From positions 1-35,215 of the forward strand of contig JAJZMD010000171.1 of NCBI GenBank assembly GCA_021803085.1: a stretch of 35,215 bases of DNA, written 5' to 3'. Position 1 is the stretch's first letter. Each line of letters begins with the position of its first letter. This document shows positions 23,332-32,181 of the stretch, piece by piece. The notes below the pieces were generated by a model, which was not told where the DNA came from, did not search any database, and worked only from the letters and a program-made list of their open reading frames with translations. The position numbers and the translations under genes were made by a program. Origin of the DNA: Actinomycetes bacterium. Lineage in GTDB: Bacteria; Actinomycetota; Acidimicrobiia; Acidimicrobiales; RAAP-2.

Positions 23332-24288
23332 CTATGCAACCGGCCGAGTAGCCCCCAGGTACAGATCGGTGCCCCAGGGGGCGTCGATCGTGGTCGGGAA
23401 AGCCTCGATGCGGACCTGGGCGCCGGTGTGGGGGGCGTCGATCATCTCCCCGGCAGGGTTGACCACAATGCCGACGTGGGTGACGTCGCTGGTTGAGCTT
23501 CCGAAGAAGACGAGGTCGCCGGGTTCGAGCACTTGGCCCGGAGGGACGTGGGGGCCGGCGTCGTACTGGGCTTGGGCGACCCGGGGCAAGGTGATGCCGG
23601 CGGCGGCGTAGGCGGCCTGGGTGAGCCCCGAGCAGTCGAAGCCGACCCCGGGGGACTCGCCGCCCCAGCGGTAGGGGGTGCCGCGCTGGGAGAGCGCGTA
23701 GGCGAGCGCGGTGGTCGCGGCCGCGCTCGGCGGCGCCGTGGTGGCGGTTTGGCCGTAGCGGGCGGCGAGGCCGAGGACCTCGGTGACGTAGCTCTGGCTG
23801 TGGTTGTAGTCCCAGACCGCCTGGGTGAGGTTGGCGTCGTTGCGCCCGCCATCGGCACACAGCATCCGCGCCGCGGCGTAGGCGGCGTCGGTCGGGTCGT
23901 ACGGGCTCGGCGGGTTGGCTCCGCCGGGTGGGACCGGGGTGTCGTAGGCGGCAAACGTCGCCCCCAGCATCTGTAGGGGCCCCATCGCTCCGGAAGCGTT
24001 TTGGCCGGCCGAGACGCCCGGGAGGGTGGACTGGCCGTTGTCGGACTCGACGGTGCCGATCGCCGCCAGCACGGTCCACGACAGCCCCGGGCAGGTGGCG
24101 GCGGCTCGTTGGTAGAGGGCGAGGTAGGCGGCGGGGACATTGGAGAGCGCGTCGGCGCTCGGGGCGGTTGCGGCCCCGGTGCCCCCGAGCAGGCCGCCGA
24201 GGGCGCCGCCAGCCGCCGCCGCGGCGAGGACGACGAGCAGGGCGAGGCCGGCCGCCCCCGCCGCGAGGGGCCGCCCGAGGCCGCTCAT
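23332..24288 (-). CDS. lysozyme-like/NlpC-P60 wall hydrolase of the conjugation module
   Basis: 318 residues. A signal/anchor helix (GAAGLALLVVLAAAAAGG) precedes a lytic-transglycosylase-like domain with the catalytic-Glu segment LSWTVLAAIGTVESDNGQS and GPLQMLGATFAAY. An NlpC/P60 domain follows: the catalytic Cys is in VGFDCSGLTQAAYAAAGI (about residue 219), with PGDLVFFG and the His segment THVGIVVNPAGEMIDAPH. The combination cuts glycan strands and peptide stems, opening the wall for the transfer apparatus, as VirB1-like proteins do. It is the last gene of the minus-strand operon, overlapping its neighbour by 4 bp. Confidence 0.95.
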   Translation of the reverse strand: MSGLGRPLAAGAAGLALLVVLAAAAAGGALGGLLGGTGAATAPSADALSNVPAAYLALYQRAAATCPGLSWTVLAAIGTVESDNGQSTLPGVSAGQNASGAMGPLQMLGATFAAYDTPVPPGGANPPSPYDPTDAAYAAARMLCADGGRNDANLTQAVWDYNHSQSYVTEVLGLAARYGQTATTAPPSAAATTALAYALSQRGTPYRWGGESPGVGFDCSGLTQAAYAAAGITLPRVAQAQYDAGPHVPPGQVLEPGDLVFFGSSTSDVTHVGIVVNPAGEMIDAPHTGAQVRIEAFPTTIDAPWGTDLYLGATRPVA

Positions 24289-25211
24289 CGCCGGGTCGTC
24301 GCCCGACTCGAGGCGGGAAGGTCGATGAGCCGGCGGCGGTGCTCGGTGTCGATGGTGAGCCAGACCGGCCCGGCGGGACCGGTGCCGAGAGCGGTGGCCA
24401 GCTCGGCGGTGGCGGTGGCGACGACGACCTGTGTTGGGCGCTCGGCGAGGAGGCGGCGGAGGTGGGCTTCTCGGGCGGTGGTGGGCAGCCAGAAGCACAC
24501 GGGGTGGCCAGGCCCGCCGGCGGCGGCGAGGTCGGCGTAGTCGGCGATCTTGGCGGCGACCCGGGCCAGGGGTTCTGAGCCGGTGTCGTGTTCCACGAAG
24601 AAGCCGACCTGGCGACCGTGCTCGGCCCAGACGCCGCGGGCGTCGGGGCGGACCAGCTCGCCGTAGTGCTCGGCGCAGCGCCGCTCGGACCACCACGAGA
24701 CGAGTGCCGTAGCGGGCTCGGTGCGGGCCTGGGCGCCGAGCGCGCAGAAGAAGCCGTTCACGCCGAGCAGGTGGGCGAGGCGGGGGCTGGCGGCGAGACG
24801 CAGCGCCCGGCGTCGCAGCTCGGCCGGCCGTGGCGGGTCTGCGCCGCGACCTGCGGCCGCGAGGGCGGCACCCGCCGGGCCGAGGGTGTAGTGCCAGGCC
24901 TCCGATCCGACCAGGGCGTGCCAGCGGAACCGGTCGAGGACCCCGAGGCGGGTGAGGCGCAGCAGGCGCCGTTGGGCGACGTCGAGGCCGGGGAAGCAGA
25001 GCTGGGCGAGCTGGGTGGTGGTGAGCACCTGGTGCTCGGCGAGGACCGAGACGCAGAACCGGTCTCGCTCGGTGAGCGAACCGACGACGCCGAGAAGATC
25101 GGCACGGCCAGCCCGGGCGACGACCGACGGCGATGCGGAGGCGGCGGGGTCGCCGCCACGCCGTGATGAAGCGGAAGGGTACGGAGTTGTCCTCTCGAGT
25201 CGGGGTCTCAT
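24285..25211 (-). CDS. replication-relaxation family protein
   Basis: 308 residues. After a polar, probably disordered N-terminus comes a winged-helix region (LTERDRFCVSVLAEHQVLTT, TQLAQLCFPGLDVAQRRLLR, LTRLGVLDRF). A larger α/β domain then has LGVNGFFCALGAQAR, GFFVEHDTGSEPLARVAAKI, VCFWLPTTAREAHLRRLLAE and VWLTID. This matches the replication-relaxation (MobC/Rlx-like) family found next to TraG genes on actinobacterial plasmids and integrative elements. Its job is thought to be in plasmid DNA processing, possibly origin recognition, but is not established. ATGA overlaps with both neighbours. Confidence 0.88.
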   Translation of the reverse strand: MRPRLERTTPYPSASSRRGGDPAASASPSVVARAGRADLLGVVGSLTERDRFCVSVLAEHQVLTTTQLAQLCFPGLDVAQRRLLRLTRLGVLDRFRWHALVGSEAWHYTLGPAGAALAAAGRGADPPRPAELRRRALRLAASPRLAHLLGVNGFFCALGAQARTEPATALVSWWSERRCAEHYGELVRPDARGVWAEHGRQVGFFVEHDTGSEPLARVAAKIADYADLAAAGGPGHPVCFWLPTTAREAHLRRLLAERPTQVVVATATAELATALGTGPAGPVWLTIDTEHRRRLIDLPASSRATTRR

Positions 25212-26806
25212 CGGACCTCGGGGAAACGGCCGCTGACGTGGTGCTTCGTGCCCTCGGGGGTGCCGGTCTCGGTGCCGGTCTCTGAGACGGGGAGCGAGAC
25301 CGGCAGGGAGACCGGCAGGGAAACCGGCACGGAGACCGACTCGCCTGTCCCCTTGAACCCAGTCCCGCCGGCAGCCTCACCAGGGTCGGTGTCTTCGTCG
25401 GTGTCGGTGTCGGGGGTCCAGCGGCGGGCCAGGCGCTCGGCGTGGCGGGCCTGGGCGTCGCGGCCGCGGCGGCGGGCGGCAGCCCGCAGCGCCCCGGTGT
25501 AGTCGGTGCCGATGCCGGGGACGGGCCGGGTGGCGAGGGTGAAGCCGGTGGTGTCGCGTCCGTCGACTACGAGGCGGACCGCGGCCTGGTAGCGGTCGAG
25601 GTGGCACAGGTCGGCTTGGGTCAGGTACGGCCCGACGTGGCGGGCGAGGGTGCGGGCGTCGTCGGGGCTGGTGGTGAAGAAGACCTTGTTGCGGGCATTC
25701 GCCGCGACGCCGTCGGCGAGCTCTTTTCCGAGCTGGCCCAGGTGCTGGTGGGCGAGGGTCAGAGCGAGGTGGTAGCCCCGGGCCTCGGCGAGCACGTCGT
25801 CCACCGAGCCCGGCAGGTGCAAGAAGTTGTGGCATTCGTCGACGTAGACCGCGGCGTCGAGACGGGAGGGCTCTGGCTGGGCGGCCCGGGCGGTGGCGGC
25901 CTGCCAGATCCCCGCCAAGAGCAGCGAGCCGACGAGGCGGCAGGTGTCGTCGCCGAGGACGCCCTTGGGGAGCCGGGCGAGCAGGATCCCCCCGTCGAGG
26001 ACACTGGCGAGGGAGAAGGTGCTTTGCGCCGAGCCGAGCAGGTCGGCGGCGAAGCGGCGGGTGAGCACGGCCCGGAGCTTGTTCATGACCGGGCCGATCA
26101 CCTGAGCCTGGCCGGGCCCCGACAGCCCGTCGTACCAGGACCAGAACCCCCCCAGGCCGGCCGGGTCGCTGAGCCCCTTGGTGAGGGTGGCCCGGTAGCG
26201 GGGGTTGGCGAGGAGGAGCGGGACGTGGGCGAGGGTGGTGCCGGGCCGTCTGGTCAAGGTGAGGCACGCCGAGCGCAGCACGTCTTCGGTGCGCGGCCCC
26301 CAGTAGGCGGCATAGAGGCGGTGGAACACCCCGACCAAGTGGTCGACGACCAGCTCGGGGTCCCGGCCGGTCACCTCCAAGACGTTCAAGGCGGCCGGGG
26401 CTGCCTGCTCGGCCGGGTCGAGCAGCACCAGGCGGGCTCCGGCCGATTCGGGGAGGCGGGCCAAGACGTCGGTGACGAGGTCGCCTTTGGGGTCCAAGAC
26501 GACCACGCCCCGCCCGGCGGTCGCGTCGGCGAGGATCAGGTTGACGAGCAGGGTGGACTTGCCCGACCCGGTGGCGCCCATGACGTGGGTGTGGTGGCGG
26601 GCGTCGGCTACCTTCAGCGCGACTGCCCGACGCGCCCCGGCGTCGGAGACCCCGAGCGTCTTCGCACGCGCTCGTCCGGGGTGGTCGGGCGGGAAGAGGC
26701 GCAGCGGCGCCGGCCTGCGGTCTTCGTGTCGGAGGGGGTCGGTTTCCCCGCTGGCTACGCCGGTGGCGGGCGTGGGGTCGCTGCGGTGGGGGTGTTGGTC
26801 AGTCAT
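25208..26806 (-). CDS. VirD4/TraG-family coupling ATPase
   Basis: 532 residues. Walker A GATGSGKS lies at about residue 77, the Walker B region AAVYVDECHNFLHLPGSVDD at about 320, and the family's TraM-recognition-like stretch GYHLALTLAHQHLGQL follows. No membrane helix is predicted at the N-terminus; the upstream gene encodes one instead. The protein should bring DNA to the secretion channel. The C-terminus is a low-complexity tail with four PVSL-like repeats (12-bp units) and ETGT repeats. ATGA junctions connect it to the replication-relaxation gene; it overlaps the preceding membrane protein gene by 8 bp. Confidence 0.94.
   Translation of the reverse strand: MTDQHPHRSDPTPATGVASGETDPLRHEDRRPAPLRLFPPDHPGRARAKTLGVSDAGARRAVALKVADARHHTHVMGATGSGKSTLLVNLILADATAGRGVVVLDPKGDLVTDVLARLPESAGARLVLLDPAEQAAPAALNVLEVTGRDPELVVDHLVGVFHRLYAAYWGPRTEDVLRSACLTLTRRPGTTLAHVPLLLANPRYRATLTKGLSDPAGLGGFWSWYDGLSGPGQAQVIGPVMNKLRAVLTRRFAADLLGSAQSTFSLASVLDGGILLARLPKGVLGDDTCRLVGSLLLAGIWQAATARAAQPEPSRLDAAVYVDECHNFLHLPGSVDDVLAEARGYHLALTLAHQHLGQLGKELADGVAANARNKVFFTTSPDDARTLARHVGPYLTQADLCHLDRYQAAVRLVVDGRDTTGFTLATRPVPGIGTDYTGALRAAARRRGRDAQARHAERLARRWTPDTDTDEDTDPGEAAGGTGFKGTGESVSVPVSLPVSLPVSLPVSETGTETGTPEGTKHHVSGRFPEVR
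25262..25340. repeat. 12-bp repeats in both orientations
   Basis: GCCGGTCTC occurs at 25262 and 25274; its reverse complement GAGACCGGC occurs at 25296 and 25308, with near copies at 25320 (GAAACCGGC) and 25332 (GAGACCGAC). Spacing is 12 bp. The switch of orientation creates a potential hairpin centred near 25284-25290. All copies lie in the TraG-like C-terminal tail and encode PVSL and TETG repeats. Confidence 0.9.
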
Positions 26807-27971
26807 GGGCGACCTCGGCGGGCGGGGCGACGTGGCGGGCGGGGGCGGCGGGCAGGCCGTAGCCGGCGGGCTCGGCCGGCAGGTGGGCCAGGGCGGCGAG
26901 CTCAGGCAGCGAGCAGAGGAACCCCGAGCGCAGCCGCCGGCAGGCGGTGTGGCGGCCACCTCGGGCGAGGCGGCGGGCGACGAGGTGGTTGCGCCCGGCG
27001 AACAGGCCGAGGCCGGCGGTGATCTCTCGGGCTTTGGCCCGCCGCCACCGCCGAGCTTGGCGCCTCGGGCCGGGCGGGCCGGTGAGGCCGTAGCGGACCG
27101 CGACCACGAAGTGCGGCGCGGCGGTGACCTTGGCGGTGATGTCACGCACGTCGGCCAACGCGAGCGGGTCGGGTGCCCCGCCGACTCCGGTGGTCCCTGG
27201 GTGGTGGTGGACCAGGTCGAGGGCCCGGCCGGCCCGCGTGGTGGGCTGGCCGCGCCGGCGGGCCCAGGCGGCCCTGTGGGCCCGGGCGACCAGCCGGCCC
27301 GGGGCGGGGCGGGCGAGGACCTGGAACAGCACACTGCCGCCTTCGGCTGTGGCGAGGGCGCCGAGGAGCCCGCGCAGCGGGTCGCCGCCGGTGTGCTCGG
27401 TGCCAAGCGGCAGCCAGTCGGGGTAGGCGGGTCGGGCCCGGCCGCCCGAGACCCGGGTCCCGGAGGGAAGGCCTGGCGGGGCAGCGAGCGTGGCCCGGGC
27501 GCCGGCCCATGCCGACTCGACGGCGCCCGCCACGCTGTCGAGGGGAAGGGTCTTTGACACCCACAGGCCGATCCGGAGCCCTTCGGGGCCGGCGTGGCAC
27601 TCGAAGGCGACCGGCGGGCGCACGCCCGTCAGGCTGCGGCGCGCCGCGAGGAGCGGGGCGAGCATCCGCCACAGGGCGGTGCCACCGGCCGGGTCGGGCT
27701 CGGCTGGCGGGGCGATGGCCACCCACCGGCCGTGGCGACCCTGCCAGGCCCGGGTCGCGGCGGCGGCCAGCCACCACCCGGCCACCACAACAACAGCGAC
27801 AGCGGCGAGCGGCCAGAAGTGCGCCAGGCCGGCGAGGGTGTGGGCGAGGTGATGGGCGATCCGGGCCTCGGTGGCGCCGGGACGGGCCAGCCAGCGGGCG
27901 AGCGGCCCGTTCGGCGCCGGGACGTTCGGCGCCGGGACCGTAGGTGGTGGCACGGTGGGGGGGGTGGGCAC
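26799..27971 (-). CDS. conjugation-module membrane protein, unassigned
   Basis: 390 residues from a GTG with an AAGGAG site 9 bases upstream. A Pro-rich start (PTPPTVPPPTVPAPNVPAPN) includes a 15-bp tandem repeat. It is followed by a membrane helix (LAAVAVVVVAGWWLAAAATR) and a large cytoplasmic α/β region (VAFECHAGPEGLRIGLWV; GSVLFQVLARPAPGRLVA; VVAVRYGLTGPPGPRRQARR; LCSLPELAALAHLPAEPAGY). I do not recognise the family. Position between VirB4 and TraG and the single N-terminal helix suggest it supplies the membrane part that the TraG-like ATPase lacks, or couples VirB4 to it; that is inference. Confidence 0.85.
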   Translation of the reverse strand: MPTPPTVPPPTVPAPNVPAPNGPLARWLARPGATEARIAHHLAHTLAGLAHFWPLAAVAVVVVAGWWLAAAATRAWQGRHGRWVAIAPPAEPDPAGGTALWRMLAPLLAARRSLTGVRPPVAFECHAGPEGLRIGLWVSKTLPLDSVAGAVESAWAGARATLAAPPGLPSGTRVSGGRARPAYPDWLPLGTEHTGGDPLRGLLGALATAEGGSVLFQVLARPAPGRLVARAHRAAWARRRGQPTTRAGRALDLVHHHPGTTGVGGAPDPLALADVRDITAKVTAAPHFVVAVRYGLTGPPGPRRQARRWRRAKAREITAGLGLFAGRNHLVARRLARGGRHTACRRLRSGFLCSLPELAALAHLPAEPAGYGLPAAPARHVAPPAEVAHD

Positions 27972-28055
27972 TGGGCGTTACTCCTTCCGGTCGGTCAGGG
28001 GTGGGTGGCTGCGGATCGGGCGGACGAACCGCGGCGGCGGCGGCGCGCGGGCCTT

Positions 28056-29837
28056 TCACAAGTCGAGGTCGTCGTCGTCGGGGTCGTCGAGGCGGGCGAG
28101 CTCCGCGGGGTCGGTGGTGACGAGGTCGTGCTCGGCCGGGCTGGCGACCGCACAGAACCCGACGCGCTCATGCGCCGCGGTGGAAAGCAGCCCCTCGCCC
28201 CGCCGGGCCGAGACCAAGAACGCCCGCTCACCGTCGGAGAGGCCGAAGGCGTCGCCGACCGCCTCGATGGCCTGGGGGGCCTGGCGCAGCAGGATCTGGG
28301 TGGCGGCGTTGGCGACCACCGCCTGGCCGAGGTCGCTTCCGAGCAGGTCGGCAGGGTCCTGGGTGACGACGGTGAGCCCGGCCCAGTACTTGCGGGCCGA
28401 CTTGGCCGCCTTGAACAAGAACTTGGCGCCTTCTGGGTCGCGCATGAGCAGCCACGCCTCGTCGACCACCACCAGACGCCGCTTGCGGTTGGCGGGGTCG
28501 GCGACGCGGCGCCAGACGGCGTCGAGGGTGAGAAGGGTGCCGGCGGCCTTGAGCTCGTCGGGCAGGTCCCGCAGCGAGATGACGACCAGGTGGCCCTCGG
28601 GGCGCGTCGTGGTCGGCCCGCAGAACAGCTGGCGGTAGCTGCCGGTGACGTACGGGGCGAGGCGGGCCGACAGCGTCGTGGCCGCGGGGTCGCCGTCTGT
28701 CTCCAGCGCCTTGGTGAGGTCGGCGAGGGTCGGGGCAGGCCGGGCGTGGGTGCGGGGATCGGCGCTGATCCCGACCGAGGCGTAGGCGGCAAGCACCCCC
28801 CGATCGAGCGCGGCGGTGGCGGCCGGGTCGGGCTTCTCACCGAGCAGCACCGCGACCAAGGTGTGGACGAACAAGGCCCGCCGGGTGAGAGGGTCGGGGC
28901 CGGGGGCGAGGTCGAAGGGATTGAGCCGCACCCCCGGCGCGCCCAAGTGCAGGTAGGCGCCGCCGACCGCGTGGGAGAGGCGGCGGTACTCGTCTTCGGG
29001 GTCGACGACGAACACCTCGACGCCGTCATACAGCGACCGCAGCGCTTCGAGCTTGGCCAGGTAGCTCTTCCCCGCCCCCGAGCGGGCCAGGACGACCGAG
29101 TTGTGGTTGTCGAGCGCGAAGCGGTCCCAGCACACGATCCCCGACCCGCTGACCGTCGTGCCGTAGAGGACGCCGCCGGCGCCGGCGAGGTCGACCCCGG
29201 AGAAGGGGAAGGCGGCGGAGAGGGCGTCGGTATCGAGGGTCCGGCGCATCGACAGGTTGTCGATCCCGACCGGGAGCGTGGTGACAAAGCCCTGCAGGCT
29301 GCGGAAGGTGGCCGGCACCGCGTCGAGCAGCAGCGAGGAGACGAGGGCTTTCACCCGGGCGCACTCGGCCTCCAAGGCGTCGGGGTCGGTTGCGTGAACG
29401 GTCAGGTACAACCCGAGGCGGAACAGCTTCGCTTGGCCCCGGGCCAGGCGGGACGACAGCTCGGCCGCGTCCTCCGCGGCGACCTCGATCCCGGGGTCGG
29501 CAAGCCGGCCCTTGGCGGCATCGACCCGCCGTGCGGACTCGAGGCGTGCCTGCTGGCGGCGCAGGCGCTCGGCGGCGAGGTCGTTTCGCATCGGCTCGAC
29601 GTGCAACGACACGTCGAGACGGCCGGGGTGCTCGAAGAGCGGGGCGAGCCAGCCGTAGCCGACCTCGCGGGGGTAGCCGACCACGGCGAAGGACCGGCAC
29701 ACCCCGTCGCCGACCACGAGGTGGCGGGGGCGGACCACGACCGCGTGCGGGCCGAGCAGTCCGCCCCCCTCGCTGGCAACGGCTGCGGCGGGTTGGGTGG
29801 CGTGGCGGCGGGTGACGTGGCGATGGCGAACGGTCAT
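28056..29837 (-). CDS. VirB4-like type IV secretion ATPase
   Basis: 593 residues. The N-terminal CagE/TrbE-like part includes LDVSLHVEPMRNDLAAERLR and KLFRLGLYLTVHATDPDALE. The RecA-like motor has Walker A VLARSGAGKSYLAK (about residue 250), VEVFVVDPEDEYRRL, the Walker B strand RRLVVVDEAWLLM (about 460) and VTQDPADLLGSDLGQAVVAN. This set is typical of VirB4 proteins, which power channel assembly and substrate transfer at the inner membrane. The very acidic C-terminus (DDPDDDDLDL) is unusual. Its ATG overlaps the PrgI-family gene stop by 4 bp; the following gene starts 84 bp downstream with its own ribosome site. Confidence 0.95.
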   Translation of the reverse strand: MTVRHRHVTRRHATQPAAAVASEGGGLLGPHAVVVRPRHLVVGDGVCRSFAVVGYPREVGYGWLAPLFEHPGRLDVSLHVEPMRNDLAAERLRRQQARLESARRVDAAKGRLADPGIEVAAEDAAELSSRLARGQAKLFRLGLYLTVHATDPDALEAECARVKALVSSLLLDAVPATFRSLQGFVTTLPVGIDNLSMRRTLDTDALSAAFPFSGVDLAGAGGVLYGTTVSGSGIVCWDRFALDNHNSVVLARSGAGKSYLAKLEALRSLYDGVEVFVVDPEDEYRRLSHAVGGAYLHLGAPGVRLNPFDLAPGPDPLTRRALFVHTLVAVLLGEKPDPAATAALDRGVLAAYASVGISADPRTHARPAPTLADLTKALETDGDPAATTLSARLAPYVTGSYRQLFCGPTTTRPEGHLVVISLRDLPDELKAAGTLLTLDAVWRRVADPANRKRRLVVVDEAWLLMRDPEGAKFLFKAAKSARKYWAGLTVVTQDPADLLGSDLGQAVVANAATQILLRQAPQAIEAVGDAFGLSDGERAFLVSARRGEGLLSTAAHERVGFCAVASPAEHDLVTTDPAELARLDDPDDDDLDL

Positions 29838-30877
29838 GGAGCGGCTCCGGGTTTCTCGATCTCGGCGGTGTCGACCACGTTGGCGGCCGACGCAGCGCTG
29901 GCAGGCTTGGCGGCGCCGTCGTGGGTGATGGCTCGCCCGGTGACCAGCGCGTCGGGGGGCGACAAGCCCGGCGGGCGGGGCGGCGCCCACGGGTCGAACG
30001 CGCCGTGGAGCGCGACAGTGGCCGCCGCGGTGTCGAGGACCCGGAGGGCGATGCCGGCGGCAGCGAGCGACGTGGCGGCGTCCGCGGCACGGCGGCGCAG
30101 CCGGGCGGGGGCGTCGGTGCCGCCGGCCGGGTCACGGAGCACCACCAGCACCCGGCGGGCGAGCAGGTCCCGGCTCGCCGCCAGATCCTCCACGAACGCG
30201 GCGTGGGCCAGCGCGGCGACCTCCAAGGCGGGGTGGGCCAGCCCGCCCGCCTGGGCGCGCAGCTCAGCCACCCGGGCGCCGAGGTCGACTGGCTCCGAGC
30301 GCACCACCACCTGGAGGGGGGCGGCCAGGCTGTTCAGGTAGCGGCCGAAGGCGACGACCAGGGCGTGCTGTTCGGCCGGGGTGCGCAACGAGAAGCTCAC
30401 CGTCTGGGCCTCAGCTACCAGCGCCACCCCGTGCGCCCCGAGGTCCACAGTGCCGTCGTCGCCGACCGAGCGCGGCGGGAGGCGCAGCGGGGCAGGCGGC
30501 GGAGACGGGTCGCGTCCCGCCCATGCCGGGGCTGGGGTCACGCCCTCGGGGGCAGGGACGAGCCGGTGCGGCGCCCTCGCCTGGCGGAGCGCGAACCCAA
30601 GGAGCCGGTCGAAGCCGAGCCCGTCACGGCGCCCCAACGCCAGCGCGAACGCCCCGAGGACCACCGGCGCGCCGAGGGCCGCGAAGAGAGGAAGGGGCAG
30701 GTGGTGGCGGGCCAGGGCGTAGGCCGCCCACAGGCCGAGGGCGGGGACAGCCAGGATGGCGAGCTGGCGGGCGGTCAGCCCGAGGAGGATCTTGTCGGGC
30801 CGGTCCACATCGGCGGTGATCTGCACCCGGTTCTCGCTCTCGGCGCGGTGGCCGGAGGTGGTGGGGCGGCCGGTCAT
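29834..30877 (-). CDS. PrgI-family (SCO6880-type) secretion protein
   Basis: 347 residues. Near the N-terminus is the PrgI-family pattern VQITADVDRPDKILLGLTAR, then two membrane helices (QLAILAVPALGLWAAYALA and LFAALGAPVVLGAFALALGR). The large rest is cytoplasmic: GVALVAEAQTVSFSLRTPAE, AFGRYLNSLAAPLQVVVRS, and VLVVLRDP. Similar proteins with PrgI-like helices and a VirB4-like N-domain occur directly before VirB4 in actinobacterial conjugation modules, as here. It probably corresponds to VirB3 plus part of the VirB4 N-domain. ATGA overlaps on both sides. Confidence 0.88.
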   Translation of the reverse strand: MTGRPTTSGHRAESENRVQITADVDRPDKILLGLTARQLAILAVPALGLWAAYALARHHLPLPLFAALGAPVVLGAFALALGRRDGLGFDRLLGFALRQARAPHRLVPAPEGVTPAPAWAGRDPSPPPAPLRLPPRSVGDDGTVDLGAHGVALVAEAQTVSFSLRTPAEQHALVVAFGRYLNSLAAPLQVVVRSEPVDLGARVAELRAQAGGLAHPALEVAALAHAAFVEDLAASRDLLARRVLVVLRDPAGGTDAPARLRRRAADAATSLAAAGIALRVLDTAAATVALHGAFDPWAPPRPPGLSPPDALVTGRAITHDGAAKPASAASAANVVDTAEIEKPGAAP

Positions 30878-32181
30878 GCCAGGGCCGCCAGCCCGGCCCG
30901 GGCGGCCTTGTAGATGAACGCCACCTTGAACGCCTTGGCAACCCCCGAGCTGCGTCCGGCGCCGAAGACGGCCCGCGACACCCAGGCGGGGATGCGGACC
31001 AGCACCCACAGCAGGCACACGGCGACGAGCACGTCGACGAGCCCGCCCGACGCGGAGAGTCCCAAGGTGCCCGGCCCGCTCGGGGTGAAGAACACCTTCA
31101 GGGCGCAGATGAGCACCAGGGACTGGCCGAGCTGGATGGCGAACAACCCGGCCAGCGCTCGCCACCACAGCCGCGCCGCGCCCTCGGTCTGGGGTAGGGC
31201 GTGGCCGATCAACGCCAGCGGGGCGACCGCGACGAGCAGCACCAGCATGGCGACGCGGATCACGTAGGTGGCGAGCAGCACCAGCGCGAGGACGGCTGCG
31301 ACCAGGCCGAGCAACACCAAGAAAATCCCGCCGGCACCGAGCGGGGTGACGACCAGCTGGCGCATCGCCGCGGTCGCCTGGCCGGGGTTCACCCCGTTGC
31401 CGAGCAGGGCTTGCGAGACGGCGTTGGCGGCCGGGATGGCCAGGCCGACCAGCGCCAGGGAGGCGTTGGCGACGATCACCGCCACCACCACCCGGGGGGC
31501 GATGTCCTTGGCGGCGTAGCGGGTCTGGAGGGTCTCGTGGCTCATGACCACCGCCCCGCCGGCCAGCACCAGCAGCACCACCAAGGCGTTGGCGATCCCG
31601 GCGGTGACCCCCCAGATCAGGCCCACCTTCCCGCCGGTCACGTCGGGGGTGGCGAGCACCGTGCGGCCCAAGAGCGCCAGGACCGGGTTGAGCGCCGAGG
31701 TGACCAGGTCGCGGAACCAGCCGTCGATGGCCGAGGTGACATGGCAGGTGACGTTGAAGAACCCGCAGCTCTGTCCGCTCCCCGCGGAGACCGACGGCCC
31801 CGGTGCCCCAGCCGGCGCGCCGCCCGACAGGTTCGGGCCGACCCCGATCCCCGGCGGTGCCGTCCCGCTGCCCGCCGTCGAACCGCCTCCCGTCGACCCG
31901 CCCGCCGTCGATCCGCTCTGTGCCGCTGACGCATTGCCCGCCGTCAACCCGCTCGCCGTCGGCTGCACTGTTCGCGTCGCAGCGTCGGTGCCGGTCGTCG
32001 CGGCCAGGGTCGCAATGTCTCGGGGAGCGGGAGCGGCAGCAGCTCGCCCGGCTCCCAAGAGCACCACGGCCAGGAACCCGGCGGCGCCCAGGGCGCCGAG
32101 CAGCCCGAGCCCCATGACATGGCGACGGCGCGACGTGACCGGTCGGCGGGTGACAGGGCGGAGGGCGACAGGGCGGGTCAT
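30874..32181 (-). CDS. TrbL/VirB6-like polytopic channel protein
   Basis: 435 residues. A signal-like helix (GLGLLGALGAAGFLAVVLLG) precedes an exported Gly/Ser/Ala-rich segment (SAAQSGSTAGGSTGGGSTAG). A Cys pair follows (SCGFFNVTCH), then at least six helices, including KVGLIWGVTAGIANALVVLL, VVVAVIVANASLALVGLAIP, GIFLVLLGLVAAVLALVLLA and GLVDVLVAVCLLWVLVRIPA. The helical core matches the TrbL/VirB6 family, the inner-membrane part of type IV secretion channels. It ends in an amphipathic tail (RSSGVAKAFKVAFIYKAARA). The TGATG overlap with the pilin-like gene and the ATGA overlap with the PrgI gene show one transcript. Confidence 0.92.
   Translation of the reverse strand: MTRPVALRPVTRRPVTSRRRHVMGLGLLGALGAAGFLAVVLLGAGRAAAAPAPRDIATLAATTGTDAATRTVQPTASGLTAGNASAAQSGSTAGGSTGGGSTAGSGTAPPGIGVGPNLSGGAPAGAPGPSVSAGSGQSCGFFNVTCHVTSAIDGWFRDLVTSALNPVLALLGRTVLATPDVTGGKVGLIWGVTAGIANALVVLLVLAGGAVVMSHETLQTRYAAKDIAPRVVVAVIVANASLALVGLAIPAANAVSQALLGNGVNPGQATAAMRQLVVTPLGAGGIFLVLLGLVAAVLALVLLATYVIRVAMLVLLVAVAPLALIGHALPQTEGAARLWWRALAGLFAIQLGQSLVLICALKVFFTPSGPGTLGLSASGGLVDVLVAVCLLWVLVRIPAWVSRAVFGAGRSSGVAKAFKVAFIYKAARAGLAALA

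Noticed and set aside
25442..27022. 526-codon open frame antisense to the coupling ATPase
   Set aside because: Same GC effect; the Gly/Val/Glu-rich product matches nothing and overlaps a gene with all ATPase motifs.
27909..27938. 15-bp tandem repeat in the unassigned membrane protein gene
   Set aside because: Only two units, encoding a Pro-rich linker; noted under the gene and not kept as a separate finding.
27594..30341. 915-codon plus-strand frame across VirB4
   Set aside because: Shadow of the minus-strand genes; low-complexity product without motifs.
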